Below are positions 25,326-35,808 of a stretch of DNA of 64,000 nucleotides, in pieces; position 1 is the stretch's first letter, and the number at the start of each line of letters is the position of its first letter. A model generated the notes under the pieces. That model was not told the DNA's origin. It saw only the letters and a list, made by a program, of their open reading frames with translations, and searched no databases. This DNA comes from Selenomonas sp. FOBRC6. GTDB lineage: Bacteria; Bacillota; Negativicutes; Selenomonadales; Selenomonadaceae. The stretch lies in the NCBI RefSeq assembly GCF_000286455.1, contig NZ_ALKG01000101.1, positions 1 through 64,000 of the forward strand, read 5' to 3'. A program made the translations under genes and the position numbers.

Positions 25326-27989
25326 TCAGAGCTTCGCCAGATCCGCAAGACGCGTCCGAATGAGGGCGACCTTCTCCTCATAGCCCGCCAGCTTCTCGCG
25401 TTCCGCCGCCACGACGGCGGTAGGCGCCTTCGACGTAAAGCCCGCATTCGAGAGCTTGCCCGTCAGACGTCCAATCTCCTTTTCGAGATTGTCGCGCTCC
25501 TTCGTCAGGCGCGCTGTCTCCTTCTCCACGTCGATGAGCCCCGCGAGCGGCAGATAGACCGCCGCCCCTGCGAGCGCGCCCGTAACGACGTTCTCGGGGT
25601 CAGGCGCATCCGCCGCAAGGAACGTGACCTCGGAGGCGGACGCAAGCGCATGGAAATAATCGACGTGCGATGCAAATGTGTCCGCAAGCGATTCGTCGCG
25701 CACGCGCAGGATGAGCGCGCTCTTTTTGCCCGGCGGCGTGCCGAGCTCTGCGCGCAGATTGCGCGTCACCTTGATGACCTCCATGATGGCGATCATCGCT
25801 GTCTCCGCCTCGCTGTCGATGTCATTGTCACCGACCTCAGGCCACGGCGCGCGCATAATGCTCTCGCCCTCGTGCGGCAGCTTCTGCCAGATCTCTTCTG
25901 TGAGGAAGGGCATGAAAGGATGCAGGAGGCGCATCGTGCGCTCGAGCACCGTGCGCAGGACGTAGAGCGCCGTGTTCTTTGCGCGTATATTTTCCTTGTC
26001 GTAGAGGCGCGCCTTCGTCAGCTCGATGTACCAGTCGCAGAACTCGCTCCACAGGAACTCATAGATGGCACGTCCCGCCTCGCCGAGCTCGTAGTTCTCG
26101 AGGTTTGCCGTCACCGCGCGCGCCGTCTCGGCAGAGCGTGTGAGAATCCATCGGTCGGCAAGCGTATAGTCGCTCTCTGCGGGCACAAAGCTGTCGTCCG
26201 CGCCTTCAAGATTCATCAGCATATAGCGCGAAGCATTCCAGATTTTATTGGCAAAGTTGCGCGCTGCCTCGACGCGCTCCCAGTAGAAGCGCATATCGTT
26301 GCCCGGCGTATTGCCCGTGATAAGCATGAAGCGCAGCGTGTCCGCGCCGTATTTCTCAATGACCTCCACGGGGTCGATGCCGTTGCCGAGCGACTTCGAC
26401 ATCTTGCGTCCCTCGCTGTCGCGTACGAGGCCGTGGATGAACACATCACGGAACGGCACATCGCCGCCGAAGCGCAGCCCCATCATGACCATGCGCGCAA
26501 CCCAGAAAAAGATGATGTCATAGCCCGTGACGAGGGTCGCCGTCGGGTAGAAATGGCGCAGGTCTTTCGTATCCTCCGGCCAGCCCATCGTCTCGAACGG
26601 CCAGAGCGCGGAGCTGAACCACGTATCGAGCACGTCCTCGTCCTGATGGATGTGCGTGCTGCCACAGTGCGTGCACGCCGTAATGTCCTCACGCGAAACA
26701 GAGGTCTCGCCGCAGTCCGCGCAGTGCCATGCGGGAATGCGGTGCCCCCACCAGAGCTGACGCGAGATGCACCAGTCGCGGATATTCTCGAGCCAGTTTT
26801 CGTAGATCTTCGTAAAGCGTTCGGGGACGAAGCGGATGCGTCCGTCCTTCACCGCTGCAATCGCGGGTTTCGCGAGATCCTCCATGCGGACAAACCACTG
26901 CTTCGACACGAGCGGCTCAATCGTCGTCTTGCAGCGCGAGCAGTGCCCGACGGCATGCTCGTGCTTCTCCGTGCTGACGAGCGCGCCGATCTCCTCGAGC
27001 TCCTTGACGAGCTGCTTACGACATTCGTAGCGATCAAGTCCCGCATATTTGCCCGCGCCCTCGCCCATTGTGCCGTTTGCATTGATGACGACAACCTGCT
27101 CGAGGTTGTGGCGCGACCCCATCTCGAAGTCATTCGGGTCGTGCGCGGGCGTCACCTTAACCACGCCCGTGCCAAATGCAGGATCGACATAGGAATCCGC
27201 GAAGAGCGGAATGCGCCGCCCCACAACGGGCAGGATCAGCGTCTTTCCGACGAGTGCCTTGTAGCGCTCATCATCGGGATGCACGGCGACGCCCGTGTCG
27301 CCGAACATCGTCTCGGGGCGCGTCGTTGCAATCTCGACATATTCGTCCGTGCCCTCGATCTGATAGCGGAGATGCCAGAGATGCCCCTCCTCCGTCTCGT
27401 GCTCGACCTCGATGTCCGAGATCGCTGTCGTGCAGTGCGGACACCAATTCGTGATGCGCGTCCCCTGATAGATCAGCCCCTGCTCATAGAGGCTGACGAA
27501 CACCTCGCGCACGGCGCGCGAGCAGCCCTCGTCCATCGTGAAGCGCTCGCGATCCCAGTCGCAGGACGCGCCGAGCATGCGGAGCTGATACATGATTCGG
27601 TCGCCATACTGCTGCTTCCAGTCCCAGACGCGCTCAAGAAATTTCTCGCGTCCAAGTTCAAAGCGATTCGTGCCCTCCGCGCGCAGGCTCTCCTCGACCT
27701 TTGCCTGCGTCGCAATGCCCGCATGGTCGCAGCCCGGCACCCAGACGGCGTTCTTACCGCGCATGCGCTGATAGCGCACAAGGATATCCTGCAGCGTATT
27801 GTCGAGCGCATGCCCCATGTGCAGCTGCCCCGTCACATTCGGCGGCGGGATCACGACGCTGTATGGCTCACGCGATTCATCTGCCTCGTCGTGAAAGAGT
27901 TTATGCTCTTCCCAATAGCTGTACCACTTGCGCTCAAACGATGCAGGGTCATAGGTCTTTGGAATGTTCGCACCGGATTCCTGACACAT
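25326..27989 (-). CDS. valS: Valyl-tRNA synthetase
   Basis: An 887-residue class I synthetase of normal length. Seen: [18 protein letters not shown] (HIGH motif, residues about 42-60), an editing domain (about 190-340, [11 protein letters not shown]), [14 protein letters not shown] (KMSKS, about 525-538), a tRNA anticodon helix domain with WILTRS, and a C-terminal coiled coil (about 815-885, [19 protein letters not shown]). The ATG at 27989 follows GGGAGGA; a longer frame runs through a hairpin in the leader and is rejected. Confidence 0.97.
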   Translation of the reverse strand: MCQESGANIPKTYDPASFERKWYSYWEEHKLFHDEADESREPYSVVIPPPNVTGQLHMGHALDNTLQDILVRYQRMRGKNAVWVPGCDHAGIATQAKVEESLRAEGTNRFELGREKFLERVWDWKQQYGDRIMYQLRMLGASCDWDRERFTMDEGCSRAVREVFVSLYEQGLIYQGTRITNWCPHCTTAISDIEVEHETEEGHLWHLRYQIEGTDEYVEIATTRPETMFGDTGVAVHPDDERYKALVGKTLILPVVGRRIPLFADSYVDPAFGTGVVKVTPAHDPNDFEMGSRHNLEQVVVINANGTMGEGAGKYAGLDRYECRKQLVKELEEIGALVSTEKHEHAVGHCSRCKTTIEPLVSKQWFVRMEDLAKPAIAAVKDGRIRFVPERFTKIYENWLENIRDWCISRQLWWGHRIPAWHCADCGETSVSREDITACTHCGSTHIHQDEDVLDTWFSSALWPFETMGWPEDTKDLRHFYPTATLVTGYDIIFFWVARMVMMGLRFGGDVPFRDVFIHGLVRDSEGRKMSKSLGNGIDPVEVIEKYGADTLRFMLITGNTPGNDMRFYWERVEAARNFANKIWNASRYMLMNLEGADDSFVPAESDYTLADRWILTRSAETARAVTANLENYELGEAGRAIYEFLWSEFCDWYIELTKARLYDKENIRAKNTALYVLRTVLERTMRLLHPFMPFLTEEIWQKLPHEGESIMRAPWPEVGDNDIDSEAETAMIAIMEVIKVTRNLRAELGTPPGKKSALILRVRDESLADTFASHVDYFHALASASEVTFLAADAPDPENVVTGALAGAAVYLPLAGLIDVEKETARLTKERDNLEKEIGRLTGKLSNAGFTSKAPTAVVAAEREKLAGYEEKVALIRTRLADLAKL

Positions 27990-28012
27990 ATATCTGTTCC
28001 TCCCGAAAGAAA

Positions 28013-28039
28013 CGCCCCCGTCCCGAGGGGACGAGGGCG
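28013..28039 (-). other. Hairpin in the valS leader
   Basis: CGCCC and GTCCC pair with GGGAC and GGGCG with a two-base internal mismatch; on the minus strand TTTCTTTC follows. It could be a weak terminator/attenuator just upstream of the valS ribosome site. No T-box motif is visible in the 90 bases upstream. Confidence 0.5.
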
Positions 28040-28082
28040 TCCGCACGTCGTCAATGCTCTCTTACTATAAATTGCAAAGGTA

Positions 28083-28111
28083 AGATTAGCATAAAACGCG
28101 CCTTTTTGCAA
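28083..28111 (-). promoter_or_regulatory. Promoter of the valS transcript
   Basis: On the minus strand TTGCAA (28106-28111) is followed after 17 bases by TAATCT (28083-28088). It lies between fhs and valS and separates the two transcripts. Confidence 0.55.
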
Positions 28112-28130
28112 GATTTATACCGAAAGACCG

Positions 28131-29795
28131 TCAGAACAGCCCCGTAATCACCCCATCCTCAGTGATGTCCATGCCCATTGCCGCCGGCACCTTCGGCAGT
28201 CCCGGCATGGTGAGGATGTTGCCTGTGAGTGCAACGACGAAGCCCGCGCCGCAGGAGGCGCGCAGTTCGCGCACGGTGATGCGGAAGCCCGTCGGGCGTC
28301 CGAGGAGGGCAGGATTATCCGAGAAGGAGTACTGCGTCTTTGCCATGCAGACGGGCGTCTCCGTCATGCCGAGCGTCTCCATCTCCGCCAGTTGTTTTTT
28401 CGCCTCGGGTGTGAAGTCCGCGCCGTCCGCGCCGTAGATCTCGCGTGCAATCATCTCGATCTTCTCCGCAATGCTCTTCTTCTCGTCGTAGATCGGGTGG
28501 AAGTTCGAGGGCTTTGCAATCGCCTCCTCCACCGCATCCGCGAGTGCGAGACCGCCCGCGCCGCCCTTCGCCCAGACCTCGGAGCGTGCACACTTCGCAC
28601 CGAGCCGCGCACAGAGTTCTTCGAGGAGGAGGAGCTCCGCCTCGGTATCCGTCGGAAACACGTTGACCGCAACGACGGCAGGCACACCGAACTTGCCGAT
28701 GTTCTCGATGTGTTTTTCGAGATTCGCCGCGCCTTTTTTAAGGGCATCCAAATTCTCCGTGCCAAGTGCGTCCTTCGGCACGCCGCCGTTCATCTTGAGC
28801 GCACGCACAGTGGCGACGATGACGACGGCATCGGGCTTCAGCCCCGCAAGGCGGCATTTGATGTCAAAGAATTTCTCCGCACCGAGATCCGCGCCAAAGC
28901 CCGCCTCCGTGACGACGTAGTCCGCGCATTTCAGTGCGTACTTCGTCCCCATGACGCTGCTGCAGCCGTGCGCGATGTTCGCAAACGGACCGCCATGGAT
29001 GAGCGCGGGGGTGCCCTCGATGGTCTGCACGAGGTTCGGCTTGATGGCGTCCTTGAAGAGGAGTGTCAATGCGCCCGTCGCCCCCAGTTCCTCCGCGTGC
29101 ACGGGACACCCGCCGCGCGTGTAGCCGATGAGGATGCGTCCAAGGCGACGCTTCATGTCCGCAAGTCCGTCTGCAAGGCAGAGGATCGCCATCATCTCCG
29201 AGGCGACCGTGATGTCGAAGCCCGACTCGCGCGGGATGCCGTGGACGCGTCCGCCGAGCCCCGTGACAACGTGGCGCAAGGCGCGGTCGTTGATGTCGAG
29301 GACGCGCTTCCACACAATGCGGTTCACGTCAAGGTCGAGCGCATTGCCCTGAAAAATGTGGTTGTCTATGAGCGCGGCGAGGAGGTTGTGCGCCGTTGTA
29401 ATCGCGTGGAAGTCCCCCGTGAAGTGGAGGTTGATGTCCTCCATTGGCACAACCTGCGCATAGCCGCCGCCCGCCGCGCCGCCCTTCATGCCGAAACACG
29501 GGCCGAGCGACGGTTCGCGCAGGGCGACGACGGTTTTTTTACCCTGCTGATGAAGTGCGTCGGCAAGCCCGACACTCGTCGTTGTCTTGCCCTCGCCCGC
29601 AGGGGTCGGGTTGATCGCCGTGACGAGGATAAGCTTCCCGTTCTTCTCTGCGCCCGCAAGTGCCTCGGGCGTCAGCTTCGCCTTATAGCGTCCATAGGGT
29701 TCGATATGTTCCTCGGCAATGCCAAGCGTCTTTGCAATCTCCGCGATGGGGCGCAGCCGCGCCACGCGTGCAATCTCTACATCCGATTTCATCAT
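28131..29795 (-). CDS. fhs: Formate-tetrahydrofolate ligase
   Basis: A 554-residue enzyme making 10-formyl-THF from formate with ATP. The ATP loop [18 protein letters not shown] (about 64-81) and downstream [24 protein letters not shown] are signature sequences, and the length is usual. It would use formate released by PflB encoded in this window. It is 15 bases after folD, in the same transcript. Confidence 0.97.
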   Translation of the reverse strand: MMKSDVEIARVARLRPIAEIAKTLGIAEEHIEPYGRYKAKLTPEALAGAEKNGKLILVTAINPTPAGEGKTTTSVGLADALHQQGKKTVVALREPSLGPCFGMKGGAAGGGYAQVVPMEDINLHFTGDFHAITTAHNLLAALIDNHIFQGNALDLDVNRIVWKRVLDINDRALRHVVTGLGGRVHGIPRESGFDITVASEMMAILCLADGLADMKRRLGRILIGYTRGGCPVHAEELGATGALTLLFKDAIKPNLVQTIEGTPALIHGGPFANIAHGCSSVMGTKYALKCADYVVTEAGFGADLGAEKFFDIKCRLAGLKPDAVVIVATVRALKMNGGVPKDALGTENLDALKKGAANLEKHIENIGKFGVPAVVAVNVFPTDTEAELLLLEELCARLGAKCARSEVWAKGGAGGLALADAVEEAIAKPSNFHPIYDEKKSIAEKIEMIAREIYGADGADFTPEAKKQLAEMETLGMTETPVCMAKTQYSFSDNPALLGRPTGFRITVRELRASCGAGFVVALTGNILTMPGLPKVPAAMGMDITEDGVITGLF

Positions 29796-29809
29796 GCTCT
29801 GCTCCTCCC

Positions 29810-30664
29810 CTATGCCGTCTGCGCCGCTGCCGCCTGCACGACGTTCTCCATCAGCATTGCAACCGTCAGAAGTCCCACACCACCCGGCACGGGTGTGATC
29901 GCACCCGCGACCTTCTCAACCGCCTCGAAGTCGACGTCCCCGACCAGCTTCTTCGGCGCAATGCGATTGATGCCGACGTCGATTACCGTCGCGCCGGGCT
30001 TCACCATATCCGCTGTGACGAAGTGCGGCTGTCCGACCGCCGCAACGAGGATGTCCGCCTCGCGCGCGATCTCGGCGAGGTTCTCCGTCCGCGAGTGGCA
30101 AAGCGTGACGGTGGCGTGACGCTCCAAAAGGAGCATCCCCATCGGCTTGCCGACGATATTGCTGCGCCCGATGATGACAGCATGCTTCCCCTCAATGGGG
30201 ATGCCCGCATACTCGAGCATACGGATGCAGCCTGCAGGCGTGCAGGGACGCAGCCCCGGTGCACCGATCGAGAGATGCCCGACGTTCATGGGATGGAATC
30301 CGTCCACATCCTTGCGTGGATCGATGCGGCTGAGGATCTCATCCTCGTGCGCTGCGAGCGCGGCGGGCAACGGCAGCTGCACGAGAATACCGTGCACCAA
30401 GACATCCGCGTTCAGCGCCTCGATGCGGGCAAGCAGTTCCTCCCGCGTCGTCTCTGCGGGCAGGGCAATATGATCTGAGAGAATATCCAGCTCCGCACAG
30501 GTCTTCTGCTTGTTGCGGACATAGACCTCGGATGCAGGGTCATTGCCTACAATGATGACGGCAAGGCGCGGATGGATGCCGCGTTCACGCAGGAGAAGAG
30601 CCCCGTGCTCCGCGCTCGCCTTGATGCGCCCGGCGAATTCTTTCCCGTATAAAATGCGTGCCAT
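29810..30664 (-). CDS. folD: Methylene-THF dehydrogenase / cyclohydrolase
   Basis: A 284-residue bifunctional enzyme linking 10-formyl- and 5,10-methylene-THF. Seen: the catalytic Lys region YVRNKQKTC near 50-58, VLVQLPLP near 95-102, [14 protein letters not shown] near 162-175 for NADP, and [13 protein letters not shown]. The start at 30664 follows AAGGAG; the longer frame has no site. It lies between ubiA and fhs with short gaps. Confidence 0.96.
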   Translation of the reverse strand: MARILYGKEFAGRIKASAEHGALLLRERGIHPRLAVIIVGNDPASEVYVRNKQKTCAELDILSDHIALPAETTREELLARIEALNADVLVHGILVQLPLPAALAAHEDEILSRIDPRKDVDGFHPMNVGHLSIGAPGLRPCTPAGCIRMLEYAGIPIEGKHAVIIGRSNIVGKPMGMLLLERHATVTLCHSRTENLAEIAREADILVAAVGQPHFVTADMVKPGATVIDVGINRIAPKKLVGDVDFEAVEKVAGAITPVPGGVGLLTVAMLMENVVQAAAAQTA

Positions 30665-30674
30665 ATGCTCTCCT

Positions 30675-31523
30675 TTATACCAAATAGCTGATCCACGTAA
30701 AGACAAAAATCGCAATCGACACAATCCCGTTCCGCATGAAATACATCTGCGTCACGCGCGAAAAATCCGTCGGGCTCGCAATGCGGTGCTGATAGACGAG
30801 CGTCCCCGCCGCAATGCCGACGCCGATGTAGTAGGGAAATGCGAGGTGCATTATCATGCCGAGTGCAATAAAGAGAAGGATCGAAAAAATATGCATGGCG
30901 CGCGCAAGTTGGAATGCACCATGCGCACCGAATGTGACCGCGAGGGAGTGGAGTCCCTGACTGCGGTCGAACTCCTCATCCTGTGCGCCGTACATCGCGT
31001 CGAACGCCGCAATCCAGAGTGCAACTGCGATGAAGAGCACGACCGTCGGCAGCTCAACTTTGCCGCTGATCGCCACCCAGCCGCCCGCCGGTGCCATGCC
31101 GATGGCGATGCCGAGGAAGATGTGCACCCAGCCTGTCACGCGCTTCATATACGGATAGATGAGAAAGGGCACAGCCGCAAACGGCAAAAGTCGGATGCAG
31201 ACGGGATTCAGCTGCAAGACCGCAAATACAAGCACAAGGAGGCACACGCCTATAAAGACGAGCGCCTCCTTCTTTGTCACGCGCCCCTGCACCATGGCAC
31301 GATAGGCGAGGCGGGGCTGCTGCTTATCGTATTTCAGATCGGCGAGATTGTCGAGGGCAAGCGCCGCCGAGCGCGCCGCCGTGATGGCGAGCACGATCCA
31401 ACCGAGCTCGCCGAGCGGGGGATTGCCCCCTGCCGCGAGCAGCGCCCCCATTAGGGCAAACGGCAGGGAGAACACCGTATGGTGAAAGGCGGTATTGTTC
31501 ATGTGCGCCCGCAGGCGCTCCAT
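30675..31523 (-). CDS. UbiA-family prenyltransferase (menaquinone type)
   Basis: A 282-residue membrane protein with about eight segments. The first acidic motif is LDNLADLKYDKQQPR (about 58-73) and the second YGAQDEEFDRSQGLHSL (about 178-194), the usual places for Mg2+-polyprenyl diphosphate binding. It attaches a polyprenyl chain to an aromatic acid; the adjacent UbiD gene and the polyprenyl synthase upstream point to menaquinone made by the futalosine route. The start is uncertain: ATG 31523 follows GGTGG directly, while upstream TTG and GTG codons overlap ubiD. Confidence 0.87.
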   Translation of the reverse strand: MERLRAHMNNTAFHHTVFSLPFALMGALLAAGGNPPLGELGWIVLAITAARSAALALDNLADLKYDKQQPRLAYRAMVQGRVTKKEALVFIGVCLLVLVFAVLQLNPVCIRLLPFAAVPFLIYPYMKRVTGWVHIFLGIAIGMAPAGGWVAISGKVELPTVVLFIAVALWIAAFDAMYGAQDEEFDRSQGLHSLAVTFGAHGAFQLARAMHIFSILLFIALGMIMHLAFPYYIGVGIAAGTLVYQHRIASPTDFSRVTQMYFMRNGIVSIAIFVFTWISYLV

Positions 31524-31531
31524 CCACCAGC

Positions 31532-32992
31532 TCAATCCAGACCGAACTCCTTCCACCGCGCGTCAACGCGCTTTACAATCTCCTCGGACATCTCGATCTC
31601 ATCGGGCCACTCACGCGTATGACCTTCCTCCGGCCAAGTCTTGGTCGCGTCGATGCCGAGCTTCGAGCCCCACTTCGCCATCGGCGAGGAGTGATCGAGC
31701 ACATCGAGAGGTCCCTGCACGATCTCGAGGTCGTATTTCGCGTCGATGTTGTTGAAGACGCGCCACCAGACTTCCTTCATGTCCTGCACATTGACGTGCG
31801 CATCCACGACGATAATCATCTTCACGTTCATCATCTGCCCCATGCCCCAGAGCGCATGCATGACCTTGCGCGCGTGCATCGGGAACTGCTTCTTGATGGA
31901 GACGACAATGCAGTCGTGGAATACGCCCTCGAGTGGCATATTCACGTCGATGACCTCGGGGAGCATCTGCTTGAGGAGCGGCAGGAAGATGCGCTCCGTC
32001 GCCTTCGCGAGGAAGCAGTCCTCCATCGGCGGCTTGCCGACAACCGTCGCAGAGTAGATTGCATCCTTGCGATGCGTGATCGCCGTAATGTGAAAGACGG
32101 GATAATCGTCCGCGAGCGAGTAGTAGCCCGTGTGGTCGCCGAACGGCCCCTCGCGGCGCATCTCGTTCGTATCGACGTAGCCCTCGAGGATGATCTCCGC
32201 CGTCGCGGGCACCTCGAGATCGACTGTGATGCACTTGACCATCTCGACGGATTTGTGCCGCAGGAAGCCCGCAAAGACCATTTCGTCGATGTCGCGCGGG
32301 AGCGGCGCCGTCGCTGCATAGGTGACGACGGGGTCGGTGCCGATGGCGACCGCCGCCTCGATGCGCTGTCCGCCGCGCGCCTTCATGTCGCGGAAGTTCT
32401 CCGCGCCGTTCTTGTGGATGTGCCAGTGCATGCCCGTCGTGCGGCTGTCGTATTTTTGCAGACGGTACATGCCGACGTTGCGCTTGCCCGTCGCAGGGTT
32501 CTTCGTAAAGACGAGTGGCAGGGTCACGAACGGGCCGCCATCGTCAGGCCAGCATTTCAAAATAGGGATCTCGTCGAGGTTCGGATTCTCCGTCTCGATG
32601 ACCTCCTGGCAGGGCGCATTCTTCACGTATTTCGGAAAGTTGATCGCCTTGCGTGCCATCGGAATGAGCGTCATGAGGTTCATCTTGTTCTGGAGGGAGA
32701 TGTGCGGGATCTTCAGGATCTCCGTGAGTTCGTCCGCGATGTCATCGAGCTTCTCCACCCCAAAGGCGAGCGACATACGCTCGTAGCTGCCGAACGCGTT
32801 CATAAGCACGGGCATCTTTGAGCCCTTGACATTCTCGAAGAGGAGGGCGACATTCTTCTCCCCCTCCAGTTTCGAGATGCGGTCGGTGATCTCGGTGATT
32901 TCGAGTTCGGGGTCGACCTCCGCCGTAATGCGTTTGAGGAGTCCGCGCTCCTCGAGCGCGGCGATGTATTCGCGCAGATCCTTATATGCCAA
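31532..32992 (-). CDS. UbiD-family decarboxylase (menaquinone type)
   Basis: A 486-residue prenylated-FMN decarboxylase. Seen: DLREYIAALEERGLLKRI at the start, the substrate/FMN region MYRLQKYDSRTTGMHWH near 170-187, GPFGDHTGYYSLADDYPVFH near 282-301 carrying the catalytic Glu/Arg surroundings, and a C-terminal trimerisation helix. It would decarboxylate the prenylated aromatic acid made by the adjacent UbiA-family enzyme. Family members act on several substrates, so the menaquinone role comes from context. Confidence 0.88.
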   Translation of the reverse strand: MAYKDLREYIAALEERGLLKRITAEVDPELEITEITDRISKLEGEKNVALLFENVKGSKMPVLMNAFGSYERMSLAFGVEKLDDIADELTEILKIPHISLQNKMNLMTLIPMARKAINFPKYVKNAPCQEVIETENPNLDEIPILKCWPDDGGPFVTLPLVFTKNPATGKRNVGMYRLQKYDSRTTGMHWHIHKNGAENFRDMKARGGQRIEAAVAIGTDPVVTYAATAPLPRDIDEMVFAGFLRHKSVEMVKCITVDLEVPATAEIILEGYVDTNEMRREGPFGDHTGYYSLADDYPVFHITAITHRKDAIYSATVVGKPPMEDCFLAKATERIFLPLLKQMLPEVIDVNMPLEGVFHDCIVVSIKKQFPMHARKVMHALWGMGQMMNVKMIIVVDAHVNVQDMKEVWWRVFNNIDAKYDLEIVQGPLDVLDHSSPMAKWGSKLGIDATKTWPEEGHTREWPDEIEMSEEIVKRVDARWKEFGLD

Positions 32993-33008
32993 GATTTTCC
33001 CTCCTAGA

Positions 33009-33854
33009 TTATTTTCTCAGTATGAATCTCACGATCAGATAGCCCACGCCGTAGAGCAGTATCATCGGCAGAGCGATCATCGACTGCGTGAACACGTCGG
33101 GTGTCGGCGAGATGACGGCAGCGATGACAAACGACAGGAAGATGACGATGCGGGCGTATTTCCGCAGGAATGCGGACGTGATGATGCCCATCTTGCCGAG
33201 AATCGTGATGACAAGTGGCAGCTCGAAGACGAAGCCGAACGGCAGGACGAACATGATGACGAACTCAAAGTAGCGGTTCACGGAGAAGAGCGCCTCGAGC
33301 TCCTCGTTGCCAAAGCCCTTGAAGAACATGATTGCCGCAGGGAAGACGAGGAAGAACGAGAAAGCCAGCCCGAGAAAGAAGAGGATGACCGAGACGGGCA
33401 CGATGATGCCGAGCACAAGGCGCTCCACCGGCGTGAGTGCGGGCAGGAAGAACCGCCAGACGTGATAGAATATCACGGGCAGCGCGAGAAGAAAGCCCAC
33501 GACGACGGCGATCTTGATGTAGGTGAAGAACGCTTCTGCGGGCTGCATATAGTAGAGCTTTCCGACCGGCACGGTCAGATAGTGCATGATGTCGTCGATG
33601 AAGTAGTATCCGACGCCCGAGCCGACGGCGACGGCGAGGAGACATTTGATGAGACGCGAGCGCAGCTCCGTGAGATGCGCAATCAGCGTCATGCTGCCGT
33701 CGTCATCCACAGCTGCGGCGTCCGCGCCCTGCGTTTCCGTCTGCGGGGCGGGCGGCGGCGTCACGGGCGGATTTTCAGTGGGAGCGGGAACGGGCTGCTC
33801 CCCGCCTGCACCTCCATCCTGCTCCGACGCAGGGGTTTTCGATTCCTCCGCCAT
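33009..33854 (-). CDS. tatC: Twin-arginine translocase subunit TatC, extended N-terminus
   Basis: A 281-residue Tat receptor with six membrane segments between about 70 and 280. The TatC hallmarks are visible: LIAHLTELRSRLIKC at the membrane entry, EAFFTYIKIA near 120, and FGFVFELPL with the conserved Phe/Glu-Leu-Pro. Residues 1-55 are an unusual Pro/Ala/Glu-rich tail before the first helix, which most TatC proteins lack. It is four bases after tatA in the same transcript. Confidence 0.94.
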   Translation of the reverse strand: MAEESKTPASEQDGGAGGEQPVPAPTENPPVTPPPAPQTETQGADAAAVDDDGSMTLIAHLTELRSRLIKCLLAVAVGSGVGYYFIDDIMHYLTVPVGKLYYMQPAEAFFTYIKIAVVVGFLLALPVIFYHVWRFFLPALTPVERLVLGIIVPVSVILFFLGLAFSFFLVFPAAIMFFKGFGNEELEALFSVNRYFEFVIMFVLPFGFVFELPLVITILGKMGIITSAFLRKYARIVIFLSFVIAAVISPTPDVFTQSMIALPMILLYGVGYLIVRFILRK

Positions 33855-33857
33855 GGA

Positions 33858-34079
33858 TCAGCTCTTCGCCTCTTTTTTCTCGCCGTCCTCGATCTGCTTT
33901 GCCTCTGCGGTGACGTTGATCTCCGCACGGGCATCCTGCGGCGGCTCGTTGTTTGCCGATTTGAATTCCTTGATGCTCTTGCCGAGCGCCTTGCCGATGT
34001 CGGGCAGGCGGCCAGGGCCGAAGATCACAAGGCCGATGATGAGGATGAGTACGAGTTCGGGAACTCCCAGACCAAACAT
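33858..34079 (-). CDS. tatA: Twin-arginine translocase subunit TatA
   Basis: A 73-residue pore-forming subunit. Residues 4-20 are the single membrane helix (PELVLILIIGLVIFGPG), with the FGPG hinge followed by an amphipathic helix LPDIGKALGKSIKEFK, then an acidic/Lys tail. Located directly before tatC. Confidence 0.95.
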   Translation of the reverse strand: MFGLGVPELVLILIIGLVIFGPGRLPDIGKALGKSIKEFKSANNEPPQDARAEINVTAEAKQIEDGEKKEAKS

Positions 34080-34120
34080 AAGAACCTCCTAAAATGATAA
34101 TTCACTCATTTATGATGCTT

Positions 34121-34283
34121 GTGCAAGTCCCTCGCGAACACCTCGTTGCGTAATCGACCGCGTGCTTGTATGCTCAAATACCGACGGATTTCAAACGCGC
34201 TTCGCTTGAACGATAGAAATCCGTCGGGGCATACCGCACGCTTTTCTCGATTACTTCACTAGGGTTCGCTACGGGACATGCAC
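34121..34283. repeat. 163-bp imperfect palindromic element between two tatA genes
   Basis: Several pairs of segments are inverted with respect to each other from the ends inward: GTGCA-x-GTCCC with GGGAC-x-TGCAC, GCGAAC with GTTCGC, TAATCGA with TCGATTA, GCGTGC and GTATGC with CATAC and GCACGC, and CCGACGGATTTC with GAAATCCGTCGG. The whole segment could fold as one long hairpin. It fills the gap between the two tatA-type genes and has no open frame. No second copy was found in the window. Confidence 0.8.
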
Positions 34284-34306
34284 GGCGTTAATCTTACACG
34301 CTACGA

Positions 34307-34651
34307 TTACACCTTGTTGTCCGCTCCACTCTGCTCCGCTGCATGCGCCGCGACTGCCGCCGCAGCGGTTTCCGCTGTGGGCCTTGCCGTGGGTGCAGCG
34401 GGTGCTGCCTGTGCCTCAGTCGGGGCGGCAGCCGGCTGTGCTGCGGGCTGCGCCGCAGGCTGTGCCGGTGCGGGTGCAGCGGGCGGCGGGTCGGGTGCGT
34501 TGATTGCCGCCGTCAGTGCGTTCGATGCCTTGCGGAACTCGCGTATGCCCTTGCCAAGCGAGCGCCCCATCTCGGGGAGCTTGCCGGGGCCAAAGACAAT
34601 GAGCCCCACGACCAGTATCAAGATCAGTTCGGGTACGCCAATGCCAAACAT
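34307..34651 (-). CDS. Second TatA/TatB-type protein with Ala/Pro-rich tail
   Basis: A 114-residue protein whose first 45 residues ([20 protein letters not shown], the GPG hinge, then an amphipathic helix) are nearly the same as the neighbouring TatA. Residues about 50-114 are a low-complexity Ala/Pro/Gln tail. It may work as a TatB-like partner or as a second TatA for other substrates; sequence alone does not decide. The palindromic element separates it from tatA-tatC. Confidence 0.88.
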   Translation of the reverse strand: MFGIGVPELILILVVGLIVFGPGKLPEMGRSLGKGIREFRKASNALTAAINAPDPPPAAPAPAQPAAQPAAQPAAAPTEAQAAPAAPTARPTAETAAAAVAAHAAEQSGADNKV

Positions 34652-34698
34652 GCTGACTCCTTCTTATGGCTGTGCCAAAATACTTTTCAAAATATCTG

Positions 34699-35664
34699 TC
34701 AGAACTCGCGCCGTCCGACAAAATCCGCCGCCATCAGACAGGTCTCGCGAATCCTCTCGTCAAGCGAGTCCGGCAGTGCGTCCTTTGCACGCGCGAGATA
34801 GGCATCCGCCTTCTCCTGCGCATAGTCGAGGCCGTCCGTCGTGCGGACGATTTCGAGCGCACGCGCGACCTCCGCCTCCGACATCTTCGGGTTTGTAATG
34901 AGTGCCGTGAGTTCGGCACGTCCCGCCTCGTCCAACACTTCGAGCGCGCGGATGACGGGCAGGGTCACGAAGCCCTGCGCGAGGTCATGCCCTGCGGGCT
35001 TTCCGATATCCTCCGAGGTCTGCCGATAGTCGAGCAGATCGTCCGTGATCTGGAACGCCATGCCGATGGCATGCCCATAGAGCGCCATGCGCTCCGTATC
35101 TGCCGCACTCATGCCGCCGATCACGCCGCCGAGTTCACAGCAGATCTCAAGGAAGTCCGCCGTCTTTTTGCGGATGCGCTCATAGTACGCATCCTCGCTC
35201 GCGGGCACTTGATAGGCTGTGTGATCTTGGAGAATCTCACCCTCGCTCAGCGTACAGACGAGCTGCGCGAGCTTGACGTAGACCGAGGAATCATAGCCCG
35301 CCTCCGCAACGAGTTTGAACGCACGCGCAAAAAGATAATCGCCGCTCAGAATGGCGACCTGATTGCCCCATTTCGCATTCGTCGTCGCCGCACCGCGCCG
35401 CGTATCTGCCTCGTCGATGACATCGTCGTGCACGAGGGATGCCGTGTGAATCAGCTCGAGTGCAACGGCAACGGGCATGGCGCGTGCACGGTCAAACGCC
35501 GCACCGCCGCGCGCCGCAAGCAGAAAGAGGGCGGGACGCAAGCGCTTCCCACCAGAGGAGACGAGATGCACTCCCACATCTGTTATAAGAGAGGTCTCGG
35601 AGATAATGGATTCTGCAAGCGCAGGTTCAAATTCCTCGAGATCCGCCTGTATGACATCAAACAT
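34699..35664 (-). CDS. Polyprenyl diphosphate synthase (long-chain)
   Basis: A 321-residue trans-prenyltransferase. The first Asp-rich motif DDVIDEADTRRG lies near 85-96, the second DDLLDYRQTSED near 212-223, with GGKRLRPALFLL near the N-terminus for IPP binding. It would make the side chain for menaquinone, matching the UbiA/UbiD genes further down. Chain length cannot be read directly. The start ATG 35664 has only a weak GAAG site; a GTG 48 bases upstream is an alternative. Confidence 0.88.
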   Translation of the reverse strand: MFDVIQADLEEFEPALAESIISETSLITDVGVHLVSSGGKRLRPALFLLAARGGAAFDRARAMPVAVALELIHTASLVHDDVIDEADTRRGAATTNAKWGNQVAILSGDYLFARAFKLVAEAGYDSSVYVKLAQLVCTLSEGEILQDHTAYQVPASEDAYYERIRKKTADFLEICCELGGVIGGMSAADTERMALYGHAIGMAFQITDDLLDYRQTSEDIGKPAGHDLAQGFVTLPVIRALEVLDEAGRAELTALITNPKMSEAEVARALEIVRTTDGLDYAQEKADAYLARAKDALPDSLDERIRETCLMAADFVGRREF

Positions 35665-35808
35665 GTCGTTCTTCAACGTCGTATCACCTACATTGGGCTC
35701 ATGGAAGAGCACCGTCTACTTTCTTCGATCACGTAAACCTCCACACATTCTATCATATTGCGCCCAGACCGTCAAAATTATTTCATGACTCTCTCATCTG
35801 CGGGAAAA

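Noticed and set aside
28046-28110. Leader peptide in the valS leader (13 codons starting at the minus-strand ATG near 28090)
   Set aside because: Its start overlaps the predicted -10 hexamer, so it would not be transcribed, and it has only one Val codon.
34121-34283. CRISPR repeat or phage attachment site
   Set aside because: The interval is a single inverted structure without direct repeats or spacers, and no integrase or cas gene is near.
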